A stretch of 64,000 nt of DNA, taken from NCBI GenBank assembly GCA_963726335.1, contig CAVSCD010000010.1, forward strand, positions 310,001 to 374,000, read 5' to 3'. Position numbers and translations under genes: made by a program. The number at the start of each line of letters is the position of its first letter. Position 1 is the first letter of the stretch. Below the pieces are notes generated by a model. That model saw only the letters and a list, made by a program, of their open reading frames with translations. It ran no database searches and had not been told where the DNA came from. Below are positions 28,901 to 37,477 of this stretch, piece after piece. This stretch comes from CAVSCD01 sp963726335. GTDB lineage: Bacteria > Acidobacteriota > Aminicenantia > Aminicenantales > UBA8522.

Positions 28901-29245
28901 TGCCTCCCCTTGTTTATTACGTGCCCACCGCATCCTCTATGCAGATCTTTTATAACCTGCCCCCCCTCAAGGATATCGTAGCCCGCGCCTATCAGCAGAA
29001 AAGAGACCTGAACAAAGCGATCGCGGAATACGAACGGCTCATCAAACTCGACCCGAAGAGCCCCGAGCGGTTCCTCATCCACCCTAAATACTATTACCGG
29101 CTGGCGAAGCTCTATGAGCAGAAAGGCGATAAAGTCAAGGCCCGGGCGCGCTACGAGCGCTTCCTCGAGCTCTGGAAGGACGCCGACCCGGGCACAGCCC
29201 GAAGTCGACGACGCCAAGGCCCGCCTCGCCTCCCTGAGCAGATAA
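25993..29245 (+). CDS. receptor-type Ser/Thr kinase with TolB-like and TPR domains (kinase 3), four frame breaks
   Basis: Zinc ribbon (CPKC...CGTC) from ATG 25993, then the same kinase/TM/TolB-like/TPR plan as kinases 1 and 2. Frame breaks, judged by alignment with those copies: about 26142 (extra G), about 26505 (net +1 in the GGGCACTCTCCC stretch), about 26887 (extra C) and about 29200 (extra A). All kinase motifs survive across the breaks (GAGGMG, HRDLKPQN, DFG, APE). A TM helix (about 27090-27150) precedes SIAVISFENQTGD at about 27196. As read, the last frame stops at 29290-29292. The corrected stop is 29243-29245. The unbroken stretch after 27190 is about 690 residues, so decay is less likely than sequence error. 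Confidence 0.85.
26090..26130. repeat. degenerate P1 palindrome in the kinase 3 linker
   Basis: The same element as in kinase 2 (ATGGGGACAGTCCCCC...GACTGTCCCGGCAT) but with several indels or mismatches in the right arm. It lies just upstream of the first frame break of kinase 3. Confidence 0.6.
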
Positions 29246-29438
29246 ATCACGGATCTTCTCCCCGTAGCGGAAATTGTTTTTCTTTGAAATAGTGAAATGG
29301 TGACAGGATATCAATTCCCCATTTTTCCCTGATCACTGGCAAGAGATTCGGCCGATTTCGCCGAACCTTTCACCGCTGCCGAAATTGGGGAATTGATATC
29401 CTGTCACCATTATTCGAAATTGAAGGATTAATATCCTG
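29246..29438. repeat. P3 palindromic repeat cluster between convergent kinases 3 and 4
   Basis: Two perfect 26-bp inverted arms at 29296-29321 and 29386-29411 (core GGTGACAGGATATCAATT) are separated by 64 bp. A third partial copy lies at 29424-29444 (ATATCCTGTCACC) and a fourth at 29461-29486, inside the kinase 4 coding end. Related units occur at 40764-40928 and 44154-44187, and weaker ones at 22571-22600, 25896-25930 and 35645-35675. The pairing could also end transcripts of the two convergent genes. Confidence 0.75.
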
Positions 29439-31964
29439 TCACCGATTTCTCTCGTCGGTAGAAATTGGGGAATTGATATCCTGGTACGAATTACGAAGGA
29501 GCTTCATCCGCCGCAGGATGTCTCGAAAACGCGGATCGTTCCGCAGGTCATCGAAGATCGGGTCCACGCTGATGTACGGCATGTTGAGGTCCCGCATCTC
29601 ATAGGCCTTTTCCAGCCAGTCGATGGCTTCTTTGTTCATCCCGGCCCGGGTGTAGAGCGTCGCGATCTGCCAGGGCGTGACATATTTCGTCCGTGAGCGC
29701 TCCGCCAGCGTCTCCGCGACCCGCCTGAGCGCGCCCTGATAGCCGCCCTCTGCGAAGCCGCGCGCCAGCGCCTCTTCCGCTTCATGGTCACCCTTCGCCG
29801 CGTAGGACGCTTTCCATATCTCCAGGGCCTCCTTATACATGCGCTTCATGTGGTAAGCGGACCGGAGCGTCGAGAGCGCGATCGCGTCGTTCGGCGCCGT
29901 GTCGAGTATTTTGCGGAGCAGCGCGACGGCGTCATCATACCGGCGCAAGCACATCAGGTGCATGGCGTAAAGCCCCTGGAACAGGGCGTTGAGAGGATCC
30001 AGCTCTAATGCCCGGTCCGCCTCGGGCGCCGCCTCCTTCGAACGCCCCATGATATTCAGGTAATGCGCATAATAGATGCGCGGCTCGGGATAGCTGGGAT
30101 TGAGTTCAATAGCCCGGCGGAACGCCCGCTCCGCCCCCAGCCAGTCCCAATCCACCCAAGCGCTGATCGCCGCCAGCACGAAATGGACTTCCGCGAGAGT
30201 GTTGTCTAACTCCAGGGCCTTGAGCGCCGCCGCTTTCACCTTCGGCGTTCCATCCTCATAGGGAATGAATCCCTGCTGCATATACGCTTGCCAGACGATC
30301 GCGATCCCGGCATACGCCGGGGCGTACTCCGGGTCTTTCTCCAGGGCCAGCGTGAAATGCTCGAGCGCGCTGTCGAGGCCTTGCCGGCTGAGCTTGTACC
30401 AGGAATACCGCCCTTTAAGACAGGCGTCATAGGCCTCCGGAATGACCTGCGGGGCGCTGGCCAGGCGCGTCTCATCCTGTGGCGTGAGCCGCACATTCAC
30501 CTCGCGCGTGATCGCCGAAACGATCTCGTTTTGGAGCGACAGGACATCGCGCAGGTCCCGTTCGTAGCTGTGGGCCCAGAGCTGTGCTTCGGTCGCCGGG
30601 TCGATGAGCTGGGCGGTCACTCGCACCCGGTCTCCCGAGCGCAGGACGGCGCCCGTGATCAGGCCGTCGACCTTCAACTCCTGGGCCACCTTGGACGGGG
30701 GCGTCTTCGTTCCCTTGAAGCGCATCACCGAGCTCCGGGCGATCACCCGCTTCAAGCCGCCGAGCTGGGCGAGGTCGGTGATCAGCGCCTCGTGCATGCC
30801 GTCGGAGAAATACTCCTGCTGGGGATCCCCGGACAGATTCTCGAGCGGCAGGACGGCCAGGGATTCGATGGCTTGGGGACCTCCCGTAAAAAGCTTGAGG
30901 GCGATCACGGCAGACAGGACGAGCAACCCCGCCGCGCCGCCATGAAGCCCGGCCCTCTTCCACCGGCGCAGTTTAGCTTTCCGCCGCCTCGCCCGGATCC
31001 TCTCCGGCTCGATCCCCTCGGCGATGGATCTCAGGTCATCGATCAACTCCTCGACGGACTGGTATCGCTGATCAGGATTTTTCTCCAGCGCCTTGCCCAC
31101 GACGTGCTCGACGGACGCGGGGATCTCCGGGCGCCCCGCCGAAAGCGGCTTGGGCGGCTCCCTCAATATCGCGTAGATAACGGCCTGGTCGTGCTCCCCG
31201 CGGAACGGCAATCGCCCGGAGAGCACTTCGTAGAGAACGACCCCCAGCGACCAGATGTCGGAACGATAGTCGACCTCCTCGCCCCGCGCCTGTTCGGGAG
31301 ACATGTAGGCGATCGTACCCATGGTCATCCCTTCCTTGGTCAGCAGGGTCCCTCCCCGCATCCGGGCCAGCCCGAAATCCATGATCTTCGCCTGGCCGCT
31401 GTCCGTGACCATGATATTGGCGCTCTTGATATCGCGGTGAATGACTCCCTTCTTATGCGCTTCTCTCAAGCCTTCGGCGACCTGCATGGCGAGGCCCAGG
31501 GCTTCGTCGATCTTCAGAAGTCCCCGGTCGACTTTTGTCTTCAGGCTTTCGCCCTCGACAAAGGCCATGGAGATGAACATCCGGTCCTCGGCCTCGTCGA
31601 TCTCGTGGACCGTACAGATATTGGGATGGTCCAGGGCGGCCGCGGCCTGGGCTTCGCGGACAAAGCGCTCCTTGGCCTGGGCGTTATACGTCCACTCGAA
31701 CGGCAGGAATTTGAGGGCGACGGTGCGCTTGAGCTTGTTGTCGACGGCCTTGTAGACGACACCCATCCCCCCTCTGCCGAGCTCTTCGCTGATCTGGTAG
31801 CGGCCGGCAAAAACGCCGCCCGGGGGCAGTTTTTGGGTGGGCGTCTCGATGGTCTTCGTGCCGGAAACGGAGGGCGCGGCGCCGTGCCTCGTCCCGCACT
31901 TGGCGCAATAGGAGGTGCCATCGGGATTATCGAAACCGCAGTTCGGGCAGATCATGACGGCCAT
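29439..31964 (-). CDS. Ser/Thr kinase with TolB-like and TPR domains, distinct subtype (kinase 4)
   Basis: This intact 841-aa protein is on the opposite strand to the array. Zinc ribbon C6, C9, C20, C23 (CPNC, CAKC). Kinase: G-loop GRGGMG (63-68), K85 (VALKFL), HRDIKSAN with D178, DFG 196-198. TM helix about 341-360. TolB-like domain begins ESLAVLPLENLSGDPQQEYF and resembles the TolB N-terminal domain found with adenylate-cyclase-type regulators. Seven or so TPR units run to about 820. It differs from the array kinases throughout and resembles the kinase domain of kinase 5. The last residues (SYQDINSPIS and on) are translated from a P3 repeat. Start is ATG 31964 or 31955. Confidence 0.9.
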   Translation of the reverse strand: MAVMICPNCGFDNPDGTSYCAKCGTRHGAAPSVSGTKTIETPTQKLPPGGVFAGRYQISEELGRGGMGVVYKAVDNKLKRTVALKFLPFEWTYNAQAKERFVREAQAAAALDHPNICTVHEIDEAEDRMFISMAFVEGESLKTKVDRGLLKIDEALGLAMQVAEGLREAHKKGVIHRDIKSANIMVTDSGQAKIMDFGLARMRGGTLLTKEGMTMGTIAYMSPEQARGEEVDYRSDIWSLGVVLYEVLSGRLPFRGEHDQAVIYAILREPPKPLSAGRPEIPASVEHVVGKALEKNPDQRYQSVEELIDDLRSIAEGIEPERIRARRRKAKLRRWKRAGLHGGAAGLLVLSAVIALKLFTGGPQAIESLAVLPLENLSGDPQQEYFSDGMHEALITDLAQLGGLKRVIARSSVMRFKGTKTPPSKVAQELKVDGLITGAVLRSGDRVRVTAQLIDPATEAQLWAHSYERDLRDVLSLQNEIVSAITREVNVRLTPQDETRLASAPQVIPEAYDACLKGRYSWYKLSRQGLDSALEHFTLALEKDPEYAPAYAGIAIVWQAYMQQGFIPYEDGTPKVKAAALKALELDNTLAEVHFVLAAISAWVDWDWLGAERAFRRAIELNPSYPEPRIYYAHYLNIMGRSKEAAPEADRALELDPLNALFQGLYAMHLMCLRRYDDAVALLRKILDTAPNDAIALSTLRSAYHMKRMYKEALEIWKASYAAKGDHEAEEALARGFAEGGYQGALRRVAETLAERSRTKYVTPWQIATLYTRAGMNKEAIDWLEKAYEMRDLNMPYISVDPIFDDLRNDPRFRDILRRMKLLRNSYQDINSPISTDERNR

Positions 31965-32018
31965 CGCTCAGGCTGTGGGCGCAAGAATATCATCGGCCGG
32001 GGGGGCAGTCAAATAGCG

Positions 32019-33720
32019 CTAGATCGCCTGTTTTTTTGTCTGCATGAACGGATTCATGACCGCGGCCAGGACGACGAGAATCAGGCAGCCGATGACGTTG
32101 AACCAAAGATACGGGATCTTCGGTGAAAAAGTAGCAGGCCAGCACGGTCAGCTCGGCGATGATCGCCGCGATAAAGGTGGCGTTCCCGCCGATTCCATTT
32201 CAGATAGAAAGCCACCAGGAAGATCCCCAGGATCGTGCCGTAAAACAGGGACCCCATGATGTTCACGGCCTCGATCAGAGACCCGAGGTGGTTGGCGAAC
32301 TGGGCGAAAGCGATGGCGTAGAGCCCCCAGAAAGCCGTGGCCAGCTTCGAAACCCGAAGATAATGCCGGTCCGGGGCATCGCGCCGGACCAGGCGCTTGT
32401 AGATATCGATCACCGTGACGGACGCCAGGGCGTTGAGCTCACGCGGCGCAGGACGACATCGAGGCCGAGAGGATGGCCGCCAGGATCAGCCCGACGAGCC
32501 CCGCCGGCAAATATCGGGTCACGAAGCTCAGGAAGATGTAGTTCGTGTCGTTGGTCTCGGCCAGCGGGTCCTGCTTCTTGATGAGCCCGATGGCTTCCCG
32601 CCGGAGGCCGGCTTCCGATTCCCGCGTCCGCCGGAGCTCTTCCAGGGCCGCCGCCACGTCCTCGTCTTTCTTGGCCTCGATGGCGGCCAGCATGTCCCGG
32701 ATCTGCGCCTGCTTCTCCCCGCTCAGCCGCGCCTGGTCCGTTTCCAGTTTCCGAATACGCTTCGCCGTAGGCGCTGTTTTTGACCTGGGCGGTCTCGACC
32801 GGGTTGAAGAAAAGCGGCGGCGTGACGAACTGGTAGAAGACAAAGATCATGGCGCCGATGAACAGAATGATGAACTGCATCGGGACCTTGACGACGCCGT
32901 TGGCCAGGAGCCCCAGGCGGCTCTGGGCGATCGACCGCCCCGTAAGATACCGCTGGACCTGCGACTGGTCCGTCCCGAAGTAGGACAGGGCCACGAACCC
33001 GCCGCCGATGAGCCCCGACCAGAAGTTGTAGCGGTCTTTCCAGTCGAAGGCGAAATTGACGGCGTTCAGCCGGCCGAGCTTGCCGGCCACCTGGAGGGCG
33101 TTCGAGAACGAGATGTCGGACGGCAGCTTGTGAAACACCATGAACAGGGCCGCGGCCATGCCCGCCGTGACGATGCTCAGCTGCAAAAGATGTGTCTTGG
33201 TGACCGCCTCGGTGCCGCCCGCCGCCGTGTAGAGGATCACCAGGCCGCCCACCAGGAAGATCGTCAGCCGGAAGTCCCAGCCGAGGATGACGGAGATGAT
33301 GAGGGCCGGGGCGAGGATCGTGAACCCGGCCGCCAGCCCCCGCTGGATGAGAAAAAGGATGCTCCCCAGGACGCGGTTTTTGAGGTCGAAGCGCTGCTCC
33401 AGGAACTCGTAGGCCGTGTACACCTTGAGCTTGTGGAATATGGGCACGGCCGTGATCGAGAGGATGACCATGGCCACGGGCAGCCCGAAATAGAACTGGA
33501 CGAACCGCATCCCGTCCACGTAGGCCTGGCCGGGCGTGCACAGGAAAGTGATGGCGCTCGCCTGGGTGGCCATGATGGAGATGGTGATGAGGTACCAGGG
33601 GGTGGATTTGTCGGCCAGGAAGTAGCCCTGGATGTCCTTTTTGCCCCGCGTTTTCCAGATGCCGTAGACGGCCACGAACCCGAGAAACGCGCCGAGCAGG
33701 ATCCAGTCGAGCGGCCGCAT
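32019..33720 (-). CDS. sodium:solute symporter (SSS family), four frame breaks
   Basis: This multi-pass transporter starts MRPLDWILLGAFLGFVAVYG at ATG 33720. It has the family segments YFLADKSTPWYLITISIMAT and VPIFHKLKVYTAYEFLEQRF, with about 13 hydrophobic helices after frame repair. Breaks: about 32757 (extra T on the coding strand), about 32448, about 32195 and about 32120. The conserved sequence resumes each time (YIFLSFVTRYLPAGLVGLIL, NIMGSLFYGTILGIFLVAFY, WFNVIGCLILVVLAAVMNPF). Corrected stop 32019-32021. It follows bshA by 3 bp and ends the bacillithiol operon. Cargo is unknown. Related transporters near PIG-L genes often come with a small membrane peptide like the one at 37346-37477. 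Confidence 0.82.
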
Positions 33721-33723
33721 GGG

Positions 33724-34847
33724 CTACTGTCTCAGCAGCTCCTCATAGAACGCCTCGTATTGAGGGATGATGTCGTCGGCGTTGAAAAACGTCTCGGCGC
33801 GCTTCCGGGCCCGGGCGCAGAAAAGCTCATGCCGGACCGGGTCGGTGAGGAGCGAGACGGCGCCCGCCGCCATGTCGGCGATATCGCCCACCGGGAAAAG
33901 GAAGCCGGTCTCGCCGTTGCGTCACGACCTCGGGCAGTCCGCCGACGTCGCTGGCGATCACGGGGACGCCGCAGTTCATGGCCTCGAGGGCCGTCAGCCC
34001 GAAGCTCTCCTGCTCGCTCGGCAGGAGAAACAGGTCGGCGCAGAAAAAGAGCGGCTCCAGCTGGTCCTGCTCCCCCAGGAAATGGACGTCGGCGCCGAGC
34101 TTGAGCTCTCTCACGAGCTGCTGGATGAAGAGCCGCTCGGGCCCCTCGCCGACGAGCAGGAGCTTGGCCGGGATCTCGGTCGCGGACGCGGGCGAAGATG
34201 CGGACCACGTCGCCGATCCTTTTGACCGGACGGAAATTGGAGGCGTGCATCAGGATCTTCTCGCCCCGCGGCGCGAACGCCTCCCTGTTGCAGGCCTCAA
34301 GATCCGCGGACGCCCGGACGACCTCGATGAAATTGGGGATGACCCGGATCTCCCGCCGGATGTCGAATTCCTCGACGGTGCGGTTCCTGAGATAGCGCGA
34401 CACCGCCGTCACGCCGTCGGATTTTTCGATCGCGAACTTGACGACCCGGCGGAACGACGGGTCGGCGCCGACAAGGGTGATGTCCGTGCCGTGGAGCGTG
34501 GTCAGGGTCTTGAGGCGCGCCGAGTTGAAGATCTGCTTGGCCAGGTAGGCGCTCGCCGCGTGAGGGACGGCGTAATGGGCGTGGATGAGGTCGAGGCCCT
34601 GCGACTCGGCCAGCTCCACGAGCTTCGTGACGAGCCCCAGCTCGTACGGAGGGTACTTGAACAGCGGGTAGGCGGCGACTTCGACCTCGTGCACGAAGAT
34701 ATTCTGATGAAAGCTGCGCAGGCGAAACGGCGGCGCGTAGCTCACGATGTGCATCTCGTGGCCCTTTTTCGCCAGGCCGATCGCCAGCTCCGAAGCCACG
34801 ACGCCGCTTCCTCCATGGGTCGGATAGCAGACGATGCCGATCTTCAT
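33724..34847 (-). CDS. bshA: N-acetyl-alpha-D-glucosaminyl L-malate synthase BshA, two frame breaks
   Basis: First step of bacillithiol synthesis: UDP-GlcNAc plus L-malate. GT4 enzyme starting MKIGIVCYPTHGGSGVVASE, with the HAHYAVPHAASAYLA and TTLHGTDITLVG segments typical of BshA and the donor motif E-SFGLTAL-E. Breaks at about 34185 (one base missing, before EIPAKLLLVGEGPE) and about 33917 (one extra base, before NGETGFLFPVGDIADM). Corrected stop 33724-33726, 3 bp before the symporter ATG. Length after repair is about 374 residues, normal. The two-gene context with bshB1 and bshC makes BshA far more likely than a generic GT4. Confidence 0.9.
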
Positions 34848-34884
34848 CGAACGGCCCCTCCCATATTAATACGGCTGCGGAGGC

Positions 34885-35622
34885 CTAGGGTCTGGCCCAT
34901 AGGCACTCCGGGCCGAAGAACGCCACGGGGTCATTGACTTTAATGGCTTCCCTAACGAGAAAGGGCTCACCGTATTTCGCGCCGATATGGCCGCCGTACA
35001 GCCTGTCCCGGGTTTCGATGATCTCCAGGAAATCGGGCCGGCCGATGAGCGTGCCGTCGTTTCCGGGTTCGACCCGGTCCTCTCGATAGAACTGGGATTC
35101 GTAGGCCCGGACAGCTTTCATCTTCTGCTCGTGCGCGCCGGAGATATCCACGATAAAGGACGGCGTAACCTCGAACCGGCTCGGGTAAAAGATGACCTTG
35201 TGCGGCCGGAAGGGAGGCTGGCCCGTCACGATCTTGACCAGGCCGGAGAGGTAGGCCGCCTGGCGCACGAGGTGGGATGTCTGTTCGTGGTCCGGATGGC
35301 GCTCCACCCAATAAGGGGCGAAGACGATCTTCGGCCGGAGGGCGCGCAGGACCTTGATGATCTTGAGCTTGTTCGACCAGGTCACCTCGACCCGCCCGTC
35401 GGGGATATCCAGCATGCGGTGGACCGCCAGGCCCATGATCTTGGCCGAAGCGGCGAACTCGCGGGCCCGGATCTTGGCGCTGCCGCGCGTGCCCATCTCG
35501 CCCCGGGTGAGGACGGTCACGCCGGTCTTATGGCCCAGCGCCGCCATGGCGATGAGCGTGCCGCCGCAGGCGAGCTCGACGTCGTCGGCATGTGCCCCGA
35601 ACGCCAAAGCATCTAGCTCCAT
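34885..35622 (-). CDS. bshB1: bacillithiol biosynthesis deacetylase BshB1
   Basis: Second step: removes the acetyl group from GlcNAc-malate. The 245-aa PIG-L fold protein is intact and starts MELDALAFGAHADDVELACG. The zinc motif reads AHADDVE rather than the common AHPDDxE, so P is replaced by A while the metal-binding H, D and D remain. The second motif VERHPDHEQTSHLV supplies the remaining His. LTRGEMGTRGSAKIRAREF is typical of BshB1. Sits 37 bp upstream of bshA. Confidence 0.92.
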   Translation of the reverse strand: MELDALAFGAHADDVELACGGTLIAMAALGHKTGVTVLTRGEMGTRGSAKIRAREFAASAKIMGLAVHRMLDIPDGRVEVTWSNKLKIIKVLRALRPKIVFAPYWVERHPDHEQTSHLVRQAAYLSGLVKIVTGQPPFRPHKVIFYPSRFEVTPSFIVDISGAHEQKMKAVRAYESQFYREDRVEPGNDGTLIGRPDFLEIIETRDRLYGGHIGAKYGEPFLVREAIKVNDPVAFFGPECLWARP

Positions 35623-35665
35623 GACGATCTCCTTGAAGGGCCGGAATTGACTACCTCACGCCAAA

Positions 35666-37287
35666 TCATATCACCACGACCTGGTGGTCATGCTCGCCGA
35701 TATCGACGGCCCGGTCAAGCATTTCCAGGAAGGCGTCCCCGTACTTGATGAGGTAGGGCACGATGTTGAAGACTCGTTCCTGAAGCCGCTGGTTCGGGTA
35801 GATATTGCCGGCGGCCTTGCGGAGCTGCCGGCCGGCGGTCTCGTTCCGCCTGGCGGCCGCCTGCCGGATTTTCGTCTCCAGGAATTTCCACTGCTGGTCC
35901 ATTTTGCCCCGGGCGAGGTCAAGCGAACCTTCGAGCGTGGGCTCGAAGGCGACGGCCTCCGCTTTCAGCGATTCAAGGTTCGCCTCGAGCGCGGCGTGAG
36001 CGCGGGCCAGGGCCTTTTCTAAGGCATGGGGAACCTGTTTTTGAGCGATGTCCGCGATGAGCGCGTCCGGTTGGGTCCAAAGGTCGGGAACCTCCAGCCC
36101 ATATTTTTTCAGGACTTGGGCGACCCTTCTTTTCGAGGATGGTCACGCTCTTCCGGGGATAGACGAGGGGCATCGGCAGGCCGAACGCCTCGTAGACGCC
36201 TTTCAACTGGGCGAAATAGGCGACCTCGGCCTGGCCTCCGACATAAGCGACCGTGGGCAGGAGCGCATCCTGGTAAACCGGCCGGAGGAGGACATTCGGG
36301 CTGAACGCGGACGGGTTGTCCTTCGCCCGCCGCAGGAGCTCTTCTTTCGGGATCGCGGTCTCCGCTCCTTTGATGCTGAAGGCATCCGTCATGCCATTGG
36401 ATGGAGCGGCGCTCCCTGTCCGTATAGAAGATATTCAGGATGCCCTCGTGAAGGGGAACCTGGGCGCCGTATCCCGGCCTGCCGCAACTTCTCGGAGGCG
36501 GCGACGGCCGGCGGGTCGAGGGCGAATCCTCGCCGATCTCGCGGCGGAAAACATCCTTCCCCATTTCTTTCAGGCGGGGATCGGAGGCATCGATGAAGAT
36601 CAACCCTTGAGACTCGAAAAGGCGCGTCATCCAGCGGGCGAAGGCCTCGACATAGGTGCGGCCGGGCTCATAAGCTTCTCTCAGACGGCCGATCACGTCC
36701 GCCTTGAATTCCGTCTCCAGGGTCAAATCCTCGAGCCGCCGGACACACTCAGAAATTTCTTGCGGCAGGATGAGGTTCGAGGCGGGTATTTTGCCGTCAA
36801 CCGAAGGCATCGGGCAGCGGATTTCCTCCAGCCGGTTGTCTTTATCCAGGAGCGCGATATGGTCGATCTCCGCCAAATCGTGGTCGTCCGAGGCGAGCCA
36901 GAAGACCGGCACGAAACTCCCAAAGCCGCGCCGGCTGAGGTCCGCCGCAAGCTTCACCGCGGTCAGGGCTTTGTAGATCGTGTAAAGCGGACCGGAAAAA
37001 AGCCCCACTTGCTGACCGGTGACGACGGCGCCGGCGCGATCCCGGACGATCTTCCGGATCTGGCCCAGGGTCTCTGGCCCGCATCCGTAACCCGTGTTCT
37101 GCTCAGTCAGGATCGAGCTCAATTCTTCGCGCGGGATGGGGCGCGATTGAACGCTCCGGGCCTGGCGCTCGAAGGCCGCCGGGTCGCGGAAATCGCCGTT
37201 GTAGAATTCCCCGACCTTGCCGTAATCATAGAAATAGTCGCGGGCAAGAGGACCGAGATGCGGCAGGCGCTTTGTCGGTATCACCAT
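35666..37287 (-). CDS. bshC: bacillithiol cysteine-adding enzyme BshC, about four frame breaks
   Basis: Third step: adds cysteine to glucosamine-malate. Starts at ATG 37287. Family sequence: VVTGQQVGLFSGPLYTIYKA, VPVFWLASDDHDLAEIDHIA, YGAQVPLHEGILNIFYTD and, after the breaks, VLLRPVYQDALLPTVAYVGG. The C-terminal helical region (AAGNIYPNQRLQERVFN) ends at TGA 35666-35668. Breaks are near 36515, 36472, 36398 and 36118. The first two compensate each other. About 540 residues after repair, normal for BshC. It heads the bshC-bshB1-bshA series. Confidence 0.9.
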
Positions 37288-37345
37288 CCAGGCCTTCCCC
37301 GAAAGCGAGCGACCGGCGTGTCCATCAATCCATCGCGGCCGTCAT

Positions 37346-37477
37346 CTATTGAAACGTTCTCGTGAAAAGATAGAAAAGCAGGATCTGAAGCGCCAAGTTC
37401 AAGAGGACCGCGGCATATAACGGTCTCCACGACGAAAAAAGAGGCGGCCGCTCCCCGCCGCTTTCAGTTTTTTCCAT
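37346..37477 (-). CDS. 43-aa single-pass membrane peptide
   Basis: ATG at 37477 overlaps the end of the PIG-L gene by 14 bp, and TAG is at 37346-37348. The peptide has a polar N-terminus (MEKTESGGERPPLFSSWRPL) and one strongly hydrophobic helix (YAAVLLNLALQILLFYLFTR). From memory, peptides of this size and plan accompany sodium:solute symporters next to PIG-L genes in related bacteria, so it may be the small partner of the symporter at 32019-33720. That link is inferred. The coupled overlap and clean hydrophobic helix support it as a real gene. Confidence 0.6.
   Translation of the reverse strand: MEKTESGGERPPLFSSWRPLYAAVLLNLALQILLFYLFTRTFQ

Noticed and set aside
19299..29245. CRISPR or satellite array suspected from repeated DNA
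   Set aside because: The repetition comes from paralogous coding sequence and dispersed palindromes. There is no regular short repeat-spacer pattern and no cas gene.
29246..29486. Insertion sequence at the P3 cluster
   Set aside because: No transposase, and the units are only about 115-165 bp. They fit REP-like or other non-coding palindromes better.
30288..32126. 612-codon plus-strand open frame opposite kinase 4
   Set aside because: Low-complexity shadow. Kinase 4 on the minus strand has all catalytic motifs in the same interval.
32545..34104. 519-codon plus-strand open frame over the symporter and bshA
   Set aside because: Same kind of antisense shadow (DRREDQ-rich, no motif). The minus strand encodes recognisable proteins.
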